Shown: one piece after another, positions 24,956 to 35,327 of the stretch
Position numbering within the stretch: the first letter of the stretch is position 1
Layout: each line of letters starts with the position of its first letter
Origin: Liriodendron chinense
Taxonomy: Eukaryota; Streptophyta; Magnoliopsida; Magnoliales; Magnoliaceae
Direction: 5' to 3'
Assembly: GCA_003013855.2 (NCBI GenBank)
Contig: ML058484.1
Location: 11,457,344 to 11,521,343 of the forward strand
Length of the DNA: 64,000 nucleotides
Position numbers and translations under genes: made by a program
The notes under the pieces: model-generated
What the model was told of the DNA's origin: nothing
Seen by the model: the letters and a program-made list of their open reading frames with translations, nothing else
Databases searched by the model: none

Positions 24956-27900
24956 CCAAAACTGGTTTCATTCCGAGTATCAATCTTAGTCGTCTGAATG
25001 CATCTGTTGGGAGTGCCTTGGTGAAAATATCCATTACCTGTTCAGTGGTGTGACAATATTCCAATTTTACTGCTTTCTGCTTCACTTGATCTCTTAGAAA
25101 ATGATATCGGGTATCGATATGCTTGCTCCTTCCATGCTGCACCGGATTTTTGGCAAGCTCAATTGCCGACTTGTTATCCACATATATGACTGTGGATTCT
25201 TCCTGCGGATGCTTCAGCTCCTTTAGCAGGTTTCTTAACCAAATTGCCTCACAGACAGTGGATGATGCTGCCACGTACTCTGCTTCACATGTGGACAGGG
25301 CGACCACACTCTGCTTCTTCGAATTCCATGTGAAAGCAGTCGACCCGAGATAAAATACATAGCCAGTGGTGCTCTTTCTTTCATCTTGGTCACCTCCCCA
25401 ATCACTGTCTGAGTATCCATACAGCATTGCTTCATCATCGTATGGATAGAAAAGACCGAATTCCACTATTCCTTTGACATACCTGAGGATTCTTTTTGCG
25501 GCTAGCCAGTGTGATTCTTTTGGTGCTTCCATGTACCTGCTTAGAAGCCCAACACTGTAGACGATATCCGGCCTTGTGATTGTGAGGTACCTTAGGCTTC
25601 CAATTAGACTCTTGAACAGAGTCGAGTCCACACTTTTTCCTTCTCCGTCCTTTGTCAGTTTTAAGCCCGTTGTTACAAGCGTGTTTACGGCATTGCAATC
25701 AGCCATCTTGAACTTTTCAAGTAACTCCTTGGCATACTTTTTCTGAGATATATAAATGCCACCATGTTGTTGCTTCACTTCGATGCCTAGAAAGAAGGAC
25801 ATCAAACCTCCATCGGTCATTTCGAACTCATTAAACATGGCCTTCTTGAATTCATCAAACATCGGTTGGCTATTCCCTGTAAAAAGCAAATCATCAACAT
25901 ACAGGCATGCTATGAGCATATCGCCATGAGCATTCTTCTTGATGTAGACTGCATGCTCATATGGACATTGGGCGAAGCCGTTCGCTTGAAGATAGTTGTC
26001 GATGCGTGCATTCCAAGCACGTGGAGCTTGCTTCAACCCATAGAGGGCTTTCTTTAATCGATACACCTTGTATTCCTCACCTTGTATAACAAAGCATTCA
26101 GGCTGGTCAACATAGACTTCTTCTTCCAGAATCCCATTCAGGAATGCAGATTTCACATCCAGTTGGTAGATCATCCAACTGTGATGGGCTGCAAGAGAGA
26201 TAATCATCCTTACAGTATCAAGGCTAGCAACAGGAGCGAAAACTTCTTCATAGTCCACCCCGTACTTTTGTTTGTAGCCCTTTGCTACGAGCCTTGCCTT
26301 GTAGCGATCGATCTCACCATCAGCATTTCGTTTGATCTTGTACACCCATTTGACACCAATAGTTTTCTGGCCATTAGGAAGCGTAGTCAGCTTCCATGTG
26401 TCATTCTTCTCAATGGCTTGGATTTCTTCTTTCATAGCGATTCTCCAACATTCTTCTTTTATGGCCTCTTGAAACGTCAGAGGCTCATGATCTGCATATA
26501 GACAGAAAAGATTGACTTCTTCAGTTTGCTCATAAATGTCACTTAAGCTTCTCATTTTGATAGGTGCCATGGGTGAAGATGAGCCGGCCAAATTTTGACT
26601 TGATGGAGTACTTCCAGGAGAGATGGAATGTACTCCTGGACTTCTTTGTACTGAAGATGCGGCCGAAGAAGGTGTTGCAGGCGTTTGCTCTCGATGGTCA
26701 TGTCTTTCTTCCTGTTCTTCTGTTTCGACTTGAATATCTTTGGTTGATTCTTCATTGTTCCATTTCCAAGCTTCTTCCTCACTAAAGACCACATCTCTAC
26801 TCACCACTACTTTATTGGTTAGTGGATTGTAAAGCTTGTAGGCTTTAGATTCTTCACTATAGCCGATGAAGATGTATTTCTCGCCACGATCATCAAGCTT
26901 CCTTCTTCTTGCTTCTGGAACTTGAGCGTAGGCGACACACCCAAAGATCCTTAGGTGCACCACGCTCAGTTTGTAGCCACTCCATGCTTCCTGTGGTGTC
27001 ATATTTCTGACGCTCTTGGTTGGACACCGATTGAGCAAGTAGGCAGTACATGCAACTGCCTCTGCCCAGAAGCTCTTTGGCAGGCCTTTCTCTTTGAGCA
27101 TGGTTCTTGTCATGTCGAGGATGGTGCGGTTCTTTCGTTCCGCAATGCCATTCTGTTGTGGCGTGTAGGCTGCAGTGTGCTGCTGCTTGATGCCTTGTTC
27201 CCTGCAATAATCTCGAAATGCATTTGAGGTGTACTCTCCACCTCTGTCAGATCTAAGTACTTTAATTTTGTAACCACTTTCAACTTCAACACGAGCTTTG
27301 AAAATTTTAAAGATAGTGAAAGCGAAAGATTTTTCTTTGATGCAATACATCCAAAGTTTTCTGCTGAAATCATCAATGAAGGTAATAAAGTATTTATTAC
27401 CTCCAAGAGAGGGTGTTTCAAGTAGTCCGCAAATATCAGTGTGAACCAACTGCAATGGTTCCCTTGCTCTTCTGGACACTCCACTTGGGAAGGAGTTTCT
27501 TTGTTGCTTGCCGAGTGTGCACGCCTCACACACATGTTCTGGACCTTCAATAGTCGGCAAGCCATGCACCATGCTTGATGAAGATAAGAGTTTAAGGCCG
27601 CTGAAATGGAGATGCCCAAAGCGAAGATGCCATCTCCATGAATCATTCTTCACGAGTCCATAGAGGCACTTATCAGCCTTTGTGTTAATATGGAGCGGAA
27701 ACATGCGATTCTTCGCCATTTGGACTTGAGCCACAAGTCTCATGTGAGCATCTCTTATAGAGAGAGAATAGTTCTCCATGTGTATGACATACCCCTTCTC
27801 AAGGAGTTGGCCGATACTGAGGATGTTATTTTTCATGTTTGGTACGTAATACACATTGGAGATGTAATTTGGCTCACCATTCTTCTGATAGATTTTAACT

Positions 27901-29030
27901 TTTCCTTTACCTATCACTGGTACCTTTGATGAGTCGCCAAAACTCACGTTGCCACGAACTCCTTCTATGAGTTCCACGAACAGTTCTTTGTTACCACTCA
28001 TGTGGTTACTTGCACCAGTGTCGAGATACCACACATCCGGCCGTTCACATGCCTTTTCTTGTGCGAGGAGGAGTGTAGAGTCTTCTTGTTCATGGTGTGA
28101 TGCTTCAGCATAGTTGGATCGTTCATCTTGATCCACTTTGCTCCAACACTCAGAGGCATAGTGGCCGAATTTCTTGCAATTGTGGCATTGAATGTTCTTT
28201 GTGTTTCCACGACCACGCACGAACCGGCCTCTACCATTTCCTCTTCCACGGAAACTGGTAAACTTTTGTTGATATTGTTGATGGCTTGGATGATATCCAC
28301 GCCCTCTGCCTCTTGCACGATTGCTGGTGCCACGACCCCCTCTTTGTGTATGGCCATTCTTTTGTTCATTTAGAGTCAACTTAGACTCCAAGGCATGTTC
28401 AAGCATTGAACCGGCATTCTTTTGCATTCGTTGCTCATGCACTTGCAACGATTCCATTAGTTCTTCAATGGACAGTTTTTCCAAGTCCTTTGATTCTTCT
28501 ATGGCCACAATCACATGCTCAAATTTGGTTGTGAGGGATCGAAGCACTTTTTCAATCACACGTATCTCTTCGATTTTTTCACCATTTCTTTCCAAGTTGT
28601 TAACAATAACAAGCAACCTTGAAAAATAATCACAAATGGTCTCACCTTCTTTCATGTGTGCGGTCTCGAACTCGGCCCTAAGGGTTTGGAGACGAACCCT
28701 TTTTACACGATCAACTCCTTTGAAAATGGTGCAAAGAGTCTCCCATGCTTGCTTGCTTGACGTCGCTTCGGCGATCCTTTCAAAGGTGGATTCGTCCAAC
28801 CCTTGATAGACAAGAAATAAGGCCCTCTTGTCCTTCTTTCTTTGTTCTTTGAGGTCGGTCCTTTGCTCAGCAGTGTAGGCGGCTTCTTGCTCCGTAGTGG
28901 GCTCTTCGTATCCGTCGGTGACGATCTCCCATAGGTCTTGTGACCCGAACAGTGCCTTCATTTGGATACACCAATTTTCATAGTTGTCTTTTGACAACTT
29001 AGGAATCTGCTGTTGGATCGCAGTGGCCAT
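24951..29030 (-). CDS. Copia gag-pol polyprotein, intact, 1359 aa
   Basis: One open frame without stop or frameshift. The Gag part starts MATAIQQQIPKLSKDNYENW and continues to about residue 270. It is followed by an RG-rich stretch and a CCHC zinc knuckle (C282, C285, H290, C295). The aspartic protease has DTGAS at 337-341. The integrase has an HHCC finger (H468, H473, C501, C504) and catalytic D532, D595 and E631 with the expected 35-residue spacing between the last two. Reverse transcriptase has YVDD at 1044-1047. RNase H has D1208, E1249 and D1285. The order protease, integrase, RT, RNase H defines Ty1/copia. The start codon lies 25 bp inside the 5' LTR boundary, just after the primer site. 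I cannot assign the lineage with confidence from sequence alone. Confidence 0.96.
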   Translation of the reverse strand: MATAIQQQIPKLSKDNYENWCIQMKALFGSQDLWEIVTDGYEEPTTEQEAAYTAEQRTDLKEQRKKDKRALFLVYQGLDESTFERIAEATSSKQAWETLCTIFKGVDRVKRVRLQTLRAEFETAHMKEGETICDYFSRLLVIVNNLERNGEKIEEIRVIEKVLRSLTTKFEHVIVAIEESKDLEKLSIEELMESLQVHEQRMQKNAGSMLEHALESKLTLNEQKNGHTQRGGRGTSNRARGRGRGYHPSHQQYQQKFTSFRGRGNGRGRFVRGRGNTKNIQCHNCKKFGHYASECWSKVDQDERSNYAEASHHEQEDSTLLLAQEKACERPDVWYLDTGASNHMSGNKELFVELIEGVRGNVSFGDSSKVPVIGKGKVKIYQKNGEPNYISNVYYVPNMKNNILSIGQLLEKGYVIHMENYSLSIRDAHMRLVAQVQMAKNRMFPLHINTKADKCLYGLVKNDSWRWHLRFGHLHFSGLKLLSSSSMVHGLPTIEGPEHVCEACTLGKQQRNSFPSGVSRRAREPLQLVHTDICGLLETPSLGGNKYFITFIDDFSRKLWMYCIKEKSFAFTIFKIFKARVEVESGYKIKVLRSDRGGEYTSNAFRDYCREQGIKQQHTAAYTPQQNGIAERKNRTILDMTRTMLKEKGLPKSFWAEAVACTAYLLNRCPTKSVRNMTPQEAWSGYKLSVVHLRIFGCVAYAQVPEARRRKLDDRGEKYIFIGYSEESKAYKLYNPLTNKVVVSRDVVFSEEEAWKWNNEESTKDIQVETEEQEERHDHREQTPATPSSAASSVQRSPGVHSISPGSTPSSQNLAGSSSPMAPIKMRSLSDIYEQTEEVNLFCLYADHEPLTFQEAIKEECWRIAMKEEIQAIEKNDTWKLTTLPNGQKTIGVKWVYKIKRNADGEIDRYKARLVAKGYKQKYGVDYEEVFAPVASLDTVRMIISLAAHHSWMIYQLDVKSAFLNGILEEEVYVDQPECFVIQGEEYKVYRLKKALYGLKQAPRAWNARIDNYLQANGFAQCPYEHAVYIKKNAHGDMLIACLYVDDLLFTGNSQPMFDEFKKAMFNEFEMTDGGLMSFFLGIEVKQQHGGIYISQKKYAKELLEKFKMADCNAVNTLVTTGLKLTKDGEGKSVDSTLFKSLIGSLRYLTITRPDIVYSVGLLSRYMEAPKESHWLAAKRILRYVKGIVEFGLFYPYDDEAMLYGYSDSDWGGDQDERKSTTGYVFYLGSTAFTWNSKKQSVVALSTCEAEYVAASSTVCEAIWLRNLLKELKHPQEESTVIYVDNKSAIELAKNPVQHGRSKHIDTRYHFLRDQVKQKAVKLEYCHTTEQVMDIFTKALPTDAFRRLRLILGMKPVLV

Positions 29031-29039
29031 TTAACCAAG

Positions 29040-29052
29040 GGTTCTGATACCA
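29040..29052 (-). other. Primer binding site, initiator tRNA-Met type
   Basis: The minus strand reads TGGTATCAGAACC, three bases inside the 5' LTR. It matches the usual plant copia primer site TGGTATCAGAGC, complementary to the 3' end of initiator tRNA-Met, with one difference. Confidence 0.88.
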
Positions 29053-29055
29053 ATT

Positions 29056-29506
29056 TGTTGGCTCTATTGAGCCTTAAGAAGATGGATAGATTGGCTTTTT
29101 AAAGCCTCAAGACAACTTAGGAAAGATGATTTTCAAAGAAGGAAAAGAAGAAGATGAGAACAAAAATTTCTAAAACTAGTTATGTAACTTTGTATTGCAC
29201 CTTCTTTTGCACCAACTTCCCTTTGCACCAACGTACAACAAAACCCCTCCTTATATAGACTTTTCAACATAGTTGAAATGACTAAATTGCCCTTACAACC
29301 ATACACTACAAGGGCATGTAATAACTACTTTACAAAAAACAAAAATAAAAAGTTAAATGACTTTTCTTTCCAATGCATTGGAAGCCAACATTTTCATGGA
29401 GAATACACACCAAGCTGTTGGAATCTTCTCTCAGCAATTACTCCTCCCTTGAGAATCCAACGGTTTGACCTAATGGATGGTCCAGATTGGTTTGCAACTT
29501 CCAACA
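29056..29506 (-). repeat. 5' LTR of the copia element
   Basis: 451 bp with TG...CA ends. It contains the TATA motif described separately. It starts transcription leftward. Confidence 0.93.
29251..29258 (-). promoter_or_regulatory. TATA box in copia 5' LTR
   Basis: The minus strand reads CTATATAAGGAGG about 250 bp into the LTR, the only good TATA motif there. The same motif is in the other LTR. Confidence 0.6.
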
Positions 29507-29626
29507 AATAATAGTTCCTAGATTCTGCAGGACGGAAAATCTAGGCTGCCAAACACAACCGATAGAATGAAAGTCCTTGATTTGGATTCTCAATTTAAAT
29601 CCAAATCCAAGGTGCTAGACAACCCC

Positions 29627-30879
29627 TAAGTTTTGAAGTGTATCATAACTGGCCGTGATTACATTCCTTCAGGTGACTTTATCAGAGATTTTAAATAGTG
29701 CATCCTTTCATAGTCCTAGTCTTTGCTTTGGCAAGGATTCAAACTCGGGATGCCAACGAGGCGGACATTGCTGATGCTTGTTCTGACTAGGTTGTGTACC
29801 ATACATATACGTATCTTGTTTCCTTCTAGATTAGACAATTTTCTAAACCATGAATGTAACAAAAGGAGACCTACTGTAGACATCCATCCAGATGCAGTTA
29901 TCTCAAGTGTGAGGAATTATATGATATGTGATCCACATTGTTGAACAATAATACACAGATTTCTAGTTCTGAGAAGTGGGTCATCCTTGGATGGCAGATG
30001 CCTTGTAATTCTCCTCAAGAGGGAAATCTCAACCTTTGGATTTGTCATCTCTAGATACATGGTTTGGAAGAAAAATAAAATAGTGGCCACATTCAGCTAA
30101 AAAAAAAAGTCTTAATGTTGTATGTTTGAACCCTCAAATATGGGAGATCTTTGGGGCATGCACCATCCATTGTCAACAGACCAGTGGTTTGTATTACCAA
30201 GCCATGGACCTTAATCTTAGAGTTTAAACTTGATTGCCAACTTGTGTACACACAGAAACTCCTAATTACCTTCCTGGTTGCATGTGAGGTGTTACCACCC
30301 TAGTGAGAGCTTATACAGGATAGGGGCACCAAGGGCAGGCTTGCTACTATATTGTGACGGTGGCTCCGTATGGGATACAACTTATATGTGAGCTCGGGTT
30401 TCCCTAATGAAAAATTGCTGGTTAGGGTAATTGAGCATGTTTGCCCTTGCTCAATTCCTTGGGCGTGCTATATATGCACACGGGTGCATGTGCATATATG
30501 CGCCTGTACTAATACACGCGCATGTATGTATGTGCGCGCATGTATATTAGATCAGGATTTAGAGAAAAGAAATATATCTATGAATACATGCATGTGGGGC
30601 TATTAGAAAAAAAGAATAATAACAAGTTTTTTAATCTTCTTTAATTGTTCTCTAGGTATGGCCTTGCGCATGCATTGAGATGTGATTTAGTGTTCATTTG
30701 AGATACATGGTCCTATAGCTGGGATCTCTAATTTCTCCAATCCCACAAGTGGTATTAACGCCAAGGTTCAAGAAAGTGTTCATTGAAGTTTTTCTCACAT
30801 GAACATGGCATTCTTGGTGCATATACTTGGTGTTTCTTGTTTGTGAAAGTGGTAATTTTGAATTAAATAGTGTTTAAAT
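29627..30879. other. Intergenic, no gene seen
   Basis: No domain-bearing ORF. An alternating purine-pyrimidine tract (GTGCATGTGCATATATGCGC and similar) lies at about 30474-30550. Confidence 0.5.
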
Positions 30880-31825
30880 AATACACTTCAACCTCAACTC
30901 CTGCGGTTTAGTGAGAAGAATTATAATCATTGGAGCATTCAGATGAGGGTGTTTTTTCAATCCCAAGACTTACGAGGTTTAGTGTAAGACAATTACACCG
31001 AATTGACTAATCCATGAAGTTTCACGCACTACCACAAGCACAGAAGGAAGGATGGGTGGATCCTTTATTTAATCTATTAGTTGATAGATGAATCCATTTT
31101 TTTTTTACCGTATATCACAATTGAATTTAGCAAAAGAAGCATGGGAGATTTTGGAAGGCTCCTAAAAAGGCAACCCAAAGGCCAAGAGTCCAAGGTTGCA
31201 AACCTTAAGAGGTGATTTTAAATCTCTTTACTTGAAGCTTCTAAATCGATTTTAGATTGTTTTCTCGTGTTTTGGCTGTGGTGAATCAATTAAGGGCGAA
31301 TGGTGAAACCATTGATGACTTACAGATCATGGAAAAAACTATGATATCCTTGATGGAGCGATTTGATTATGTTATTATGGCGATCGAAGAAAGGAATGAT
31401 CTAGAGACCATAGTAGATATAAAGGTTGATGGGTTGTTTATGCTCATAAGAGCGTAGGATGAATAACAAAACAAATGAAGACAGAGCAAGCATTGCAAAT
31501 AGAGCATTTGGTAATGGAAGAGGTGGTTTTAAAGGTGGAAGAGTTTGTGGAAGTGGCTGAGGAAGAGGTGGTAGATCAAATTATCTCTCTAAAAAAGGCA
31601 AAAATTCCCTTGCAAAAGGAAGAGGAAATAGCTCCGATCCACAAATGTCTGAAAATAAAAGGAATGATAAATCTCTCGTTTTTCCATTTCTTTCTTTATT
31701 CAACCATGTAGGAAGTTTATAAACTAATTTTAGACGAATAGAGGATCAAAACACAATATTTGAGCAAGACTTGACGAATTGAAGCAGAATTGGCCATTTT
31801 GGGAAATATCATAAGAATTGTTAAA
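30880..31825 (+). pseudogene. Decayed copia gag
   Basis: At 30901 the frame reads LRFSEKNYNHWSIQMRVFF, clearly related to the Gag start of the intact element at 24951. Stops and frame changes follow. A recognisable middle piece at 31257-31436 (VLAVVNQLRANGETIDDLQ) aligns to the LLVIVNNLERNGEKIEE region. A Gly/Arg-rich part follows out of frame, and a half zinc knuckle GHFGKYHKNC ends at about 31819. No LTRs or pol are adjacent, so this is an isolated fragment, older than the intact copy and from another lineage. Confidence 0.8.
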
Positions 31826-32223
31826 TCATCTACTTCTTCTTTTTTTCGTCTTCTTTTATTGAATCAATATGCAATGGGCTATAATCCACCAAATCATGCT
31901 TGATTTGACAATTAAGGCCTCTTTGGTAACTTTCATCAAGTCATGCTAACAAGCTGCATTCTCATCAAAGAATGGTCCGATGAACTATTTGAATACATGT
32001 TAAAAACACAAATGGTAGATTCTGGTGTTTTACATTTTTTCCTATTTGCCAATATTTTTTGTGCAAAAATGAAATTTTGGCTCATATGGTTCGTATTGTT
32101 CGCTATAGTCCAATACCCCCTGTATCATATCCCTTTTTGGCACAGTTTACTGATGCCACCATTCAGAAGCTGGAAAATATTAAAAAAAAATTATAGTGGA
32201 AATTAAAAATTATGAATTTTCTT

Positions 32224-32287
<64 letters not shown>

Positions 32288-32949
32288 CATGATATTTTTT
32301 ATGAGAAAACTCAAAAACAACATTTGTTCTTAATGGGCAACTTAGTTAGACAAGTTGGCCAGCATACATATTAAAACCACACACACTAGTTGACGGGTTG
32401 GATTGAATACACACTACACACCATGTGGACCCCATATGCAAAGTGTCGTAGAAAAGGCGCATCCTCCAACACAATAGAGGAAAGATGTCCCTTTCCATTT
32501 TATATGGTACTGTAAATTAGAAAAGTGCTAACCGTTATTACTAAATAAAAAAATTATTGATTTTAAATTAATTGGAGTATTTGGTGTGAATATAAATTAT
32601 GTATGTATAATATATAATATAATCAAGTTCTACCTAGCTCGGGAATGTGCAACGGAGTATCCCCATCCAAACCCGAGCTTAAATTAATACCCGAACCTGC
32701 ACCTGCACCCGCACCCGCACCCATTTAGCTACAGCTAAAATATGTCCCAAGTCGACCCGGAAGAGTTGCCAGGTCTTAAAACCTTGTTTAAAAAAAAATA
32801 AAGAATTATACTCTTATTTTACTAATTCAACAGTGAATCATATTAGCATCTCTCAATTTGCAGTCATCAACACAAATTGAAACACAAGAATATATAATAA
32901 ATAAATAAATAAATAAAAGAAATAGACCTTAAAATATGAGAAACACTTG
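31826..32949. other. Intergenic with TA microsatellite
   Basis: A (TA)n run spans 32226-32286. A short GGTCTTAAAACC-ended word tract lies at about 32640-32790. No gene seen. Confidence 0.5.
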
Positions 32950-33253
32950 GATACTCTGGCAGAGTGTGATGGATGATATGCAGGCAGTTAGAAATTACTC
33001 AGAAATTGCTTACATGGCATACAATTAGACGTATCATGAACAAAAAATTACTCTTATTTCATTATGAAATATTAGATTGATGGACATTTATTAAACGGAT
33101 ATACAGTGGTCTAAATTCAAAAAACAAGTGTCCACGAATCAAAGGTTGAGATAGTTCAACAACAATTTAGACGGTTGAATTTGGATTAATACACACCCAT
33201 TTCTTCCATTTCTAACTGCCCGCGTATCAAGAGTCACCTGCAGCCGAAGTATC
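32950..33253. mobile_element. Inverted-repeat element, GATACTC family (copy A)
   Basis: The left end GATACTCTGGCAGAGTGTGA...GCAGTTAGAAAT pairs with an inverted right end ATTTCTAACTGC...GAAGTATC. A second member lies at 36284-36674. The two differ in interior length (304 and 391 bp). No ORF. Confidence 0.65.
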
Positions 33254-33305
33254 AAATAACTCCCCTTAAAAGATATGGAAATTGAAGAGCAAAATGCATA
33301 CTGTC

Positions 33306-33858
33306 TGTTATAGGTAAAATACGAGCTGACCTCAGGTCAGGCCCAACCTGACTTGAACAACTGCGGACTGACCTGAAGATAGGTCGATATCATTCGATCT
33401 GATGTGGAGACTTACTTCTAGATGCCTACAAAAGACCGACCTCGACTATACGACAAGCTGAGTCTTTTGACGACAATCCCGTGATCTTAGGCTTACACTG
33501 AAATAATGGGAGAAGGGTTCGGAGAATTATCAACTGATGCACAAATATCTCCAACGATTACGGAACGGCCTGAAGATCTGGGAGATCCAAGATTTTCTCC
33601 ATGGGAATTACATTTCCTTATAGGAGTATAACTCAAGAACTTAAGTCTATAAAAGGGCATTTCCTCTTCATTATTAAGGTACGAAAATCTCTAATCAAGA
33701 AAGAGATTATTTCTTTTTCCAGAACCTTAGATTGACTTAAGCATCAGAGGACTAATGGTCGGTCCCCGACCCCTCCTTTAGCGGTTGTTTGTCCTTATAG
33801 GTTTCAGAGGGAGATTTTCAACCTCACCTAATCAGTTGTTGAAATCTCGACCACAACA
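33306..33858 (+). repeat. 5' LTR of the short LTR element
   Basis: 553 bp with TG...CA ends. It contains CTATAAAAGGGCATTTCC at about 33650, a likely TATA box for this element. Confidence 0.85.
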
Positions 33859-34740
33859 GTTGGCGTCGTCTGTGGGATTCACGTCTTTCTCGATTGTAAA
33901 GCTGTGTTCTCACCCAAAAGCTCAAGACACTCCCACCATCTTAAACATGATTATAATGGCTGGGAAAAGAAAATACAAGGGGAAGGCTCCCACAATTGCT
34001 GGACCTTCTGAAGCCCCACGCTTCGACGACGAAGGATCTATTCCCAAAACGCCCGCCATCTAGATCGGCGAAACGTCCTCCCACTTTGTTCAGCAAGGCG
34101 GACAACAGAGATTTCGCAATCGTGAGATCAGATTATCCACTTTCGAAGAACAAGTGAGAGGTGTCGCCGAAAGACTAGGGGGACTCAAAATCTCCAAGCC
34201 CCACATTGGGAATCGCGTCAAAGCACGAAATTTTCGACATGATAAAATAAAAGATGCTGTTTAGAAAAGAAGATCTTCTAAGGGTAGAAAAAACGTACCA
34301 TAGGTACTGGTACACTGGGCTGAGAAGAAAGATAAAAAAGGGAAGAAGAAGAGATCCAAAAAACTAAAGGAAAGAAGAGTCCGAGAGACGAAGGGAAGAA
34401 AATTTCTGATTTCTGCCAAGTCCCGAGTTTTATACTCAAGGGACCTTTCCGCATTTAATGTAGAGGCTCCACGTGGCGATTCCCGACTAGATTGTACAAA
34501 AGTAACGCATCACGCCAACACGTGGTGACTCCCTGTTCGGCAATACTTTGCGAGCGCTACTGCGCCGTACAAGTGAATAATGGTGCCTCGATATTTCAAA
34601 CGATGCATTGAATGCCGCTTTCTTGCCCGTTTAAATGGCGGCGGTACAGCTGCTAAGAATTAGAATTGATCAGGTCAGCTTATCTTCTTTAGCAAGTTAC
34701 TCTAGAGCCAGACGAGCTAAACTCGAGAGTATGGGGCTTC

Positions 34741-35294
34741 TGTTATAGGTAAAATACGAGCTAACCTCAGGTCAGGCCCGACCTGACCTGACCAACTGCA
34801 GACCGACCTGAAGACAGGTCGATATCCTCCAATCTGATGTGGAGACTTACTTCTAGATGCCTACAAAAGACCAACCTTGGCCATACGACGAGTTGGGTCT
34901 TTTGACAACAATCCCGTGATCTTAGGCTTATGCCGAGATAATGGGAGAAGGGTTCGGAGAATCATCAACTGATACGCAAATATCTCCAGCGACTACGAAA
35001 CGGCCTGAAGATCTCGGAGATCCAAGATTTTTTCCATGGGAATTACATTTCCTTATAAGAGTATAACTCCAGAACTTAAATCTATAAAAGGGTATTTCCT
35101 CTTCATTATTAAGGTACGAAAATCTCTAACTCAAGAAAGAGATTATTTCTTTTTCCAGAACCTTGGACTGACTTAAGCATCAGAGGACTAACGGCCGGTC
35201 CCCGGTCCCTCCTTTAGCGGTTGTCTATCCTTGCAGGTTTCAGAGGGAGATTTTCAACCTCACCTTATCAGTTATTGAAATCTCGACCACAACA
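34741..35294 (+). repeat. 3' LTR of the short LTR element
   Basis: 554 bp partner of the 5' LTR. Nearly all differences are transitions; I count about five transversions. Confidence 0.85.
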
Positions 35295-35327
35295 CCGTTG
35301 TCATCACATACTTTTGTAAAAGCTATA

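Larger units (their letters stand above)
24493..29506 (-). mobile_element. Complete Ty1/copia LTR retrotransposon
   Basis: Two 451-bp LTRs (24493-24943 and 29056-29506) begin TGTTGG and end CCAACA. The element is bounded by the perfect 5-bp target duplication AATAA at 24488-24492 and 29507-29511. Reading on the minus strand, the order is 5' LTR, tRNA-iMet primer site, one uninterrupted gag-pol ORF, polypurine tract, 3' LTR. The LTRs differ at seven positions by my hand count (about 98.4 % identity), so insertion was recent. With the ORF intact, the copy could still be active, but that is inference. Confidence 0.95.
24222..29626. mobile_element. PIF/Harbinger-like MITE, split by copia insertion
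   Basis: The left end is GGGGTTGTTTGGCAGCATGG, directly after a 15-base G run (24211-24225, overlapping the first four bases). The right outer end is the inverse, GGGGTTGTCTAGCACC, closing at 29626. A second inner right end, GGCTGCCAAACACAACC, finishes at 29560, so the host may itself be composite. GATTTTGAATCC/GGATTTCAAATCC words form internal inverted repeats. The copia element at 24493-29506 interrupts it. The superfamily is inferred from the end sequence; a TAA duplication is not visible. Confidence 0.5.
33306..35294 (+). mobile_element. Short LTR retrotransposon, coding region lost
   Basis: Direct repeats at 33306-33858 and 34741-35294 both start TGTTATAGGT and end CGACCACAACA. They are about 92 % identical by hand count (about 46 substitutions and one 1-base indel). 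The 5' LTR is followed at once by a primer-site-like TTGGCGTCGTCTGTGGGATT, a sequence often found after LTRs of plant Ty3/gypsy elements. A purine-rich stretch precedes the 3' LTR. Only 882 bp lies between the LTRs, with a broken ORF from about 33950 (MAGKRKYKGKAP) that may be a gag start. Flanks CTGTC and CCGTT could be a decayed 5-bp target duplication. It is non-autonomous, either a LARD/TRIM-like form or a deletion derivative. Confidence 0.85.
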
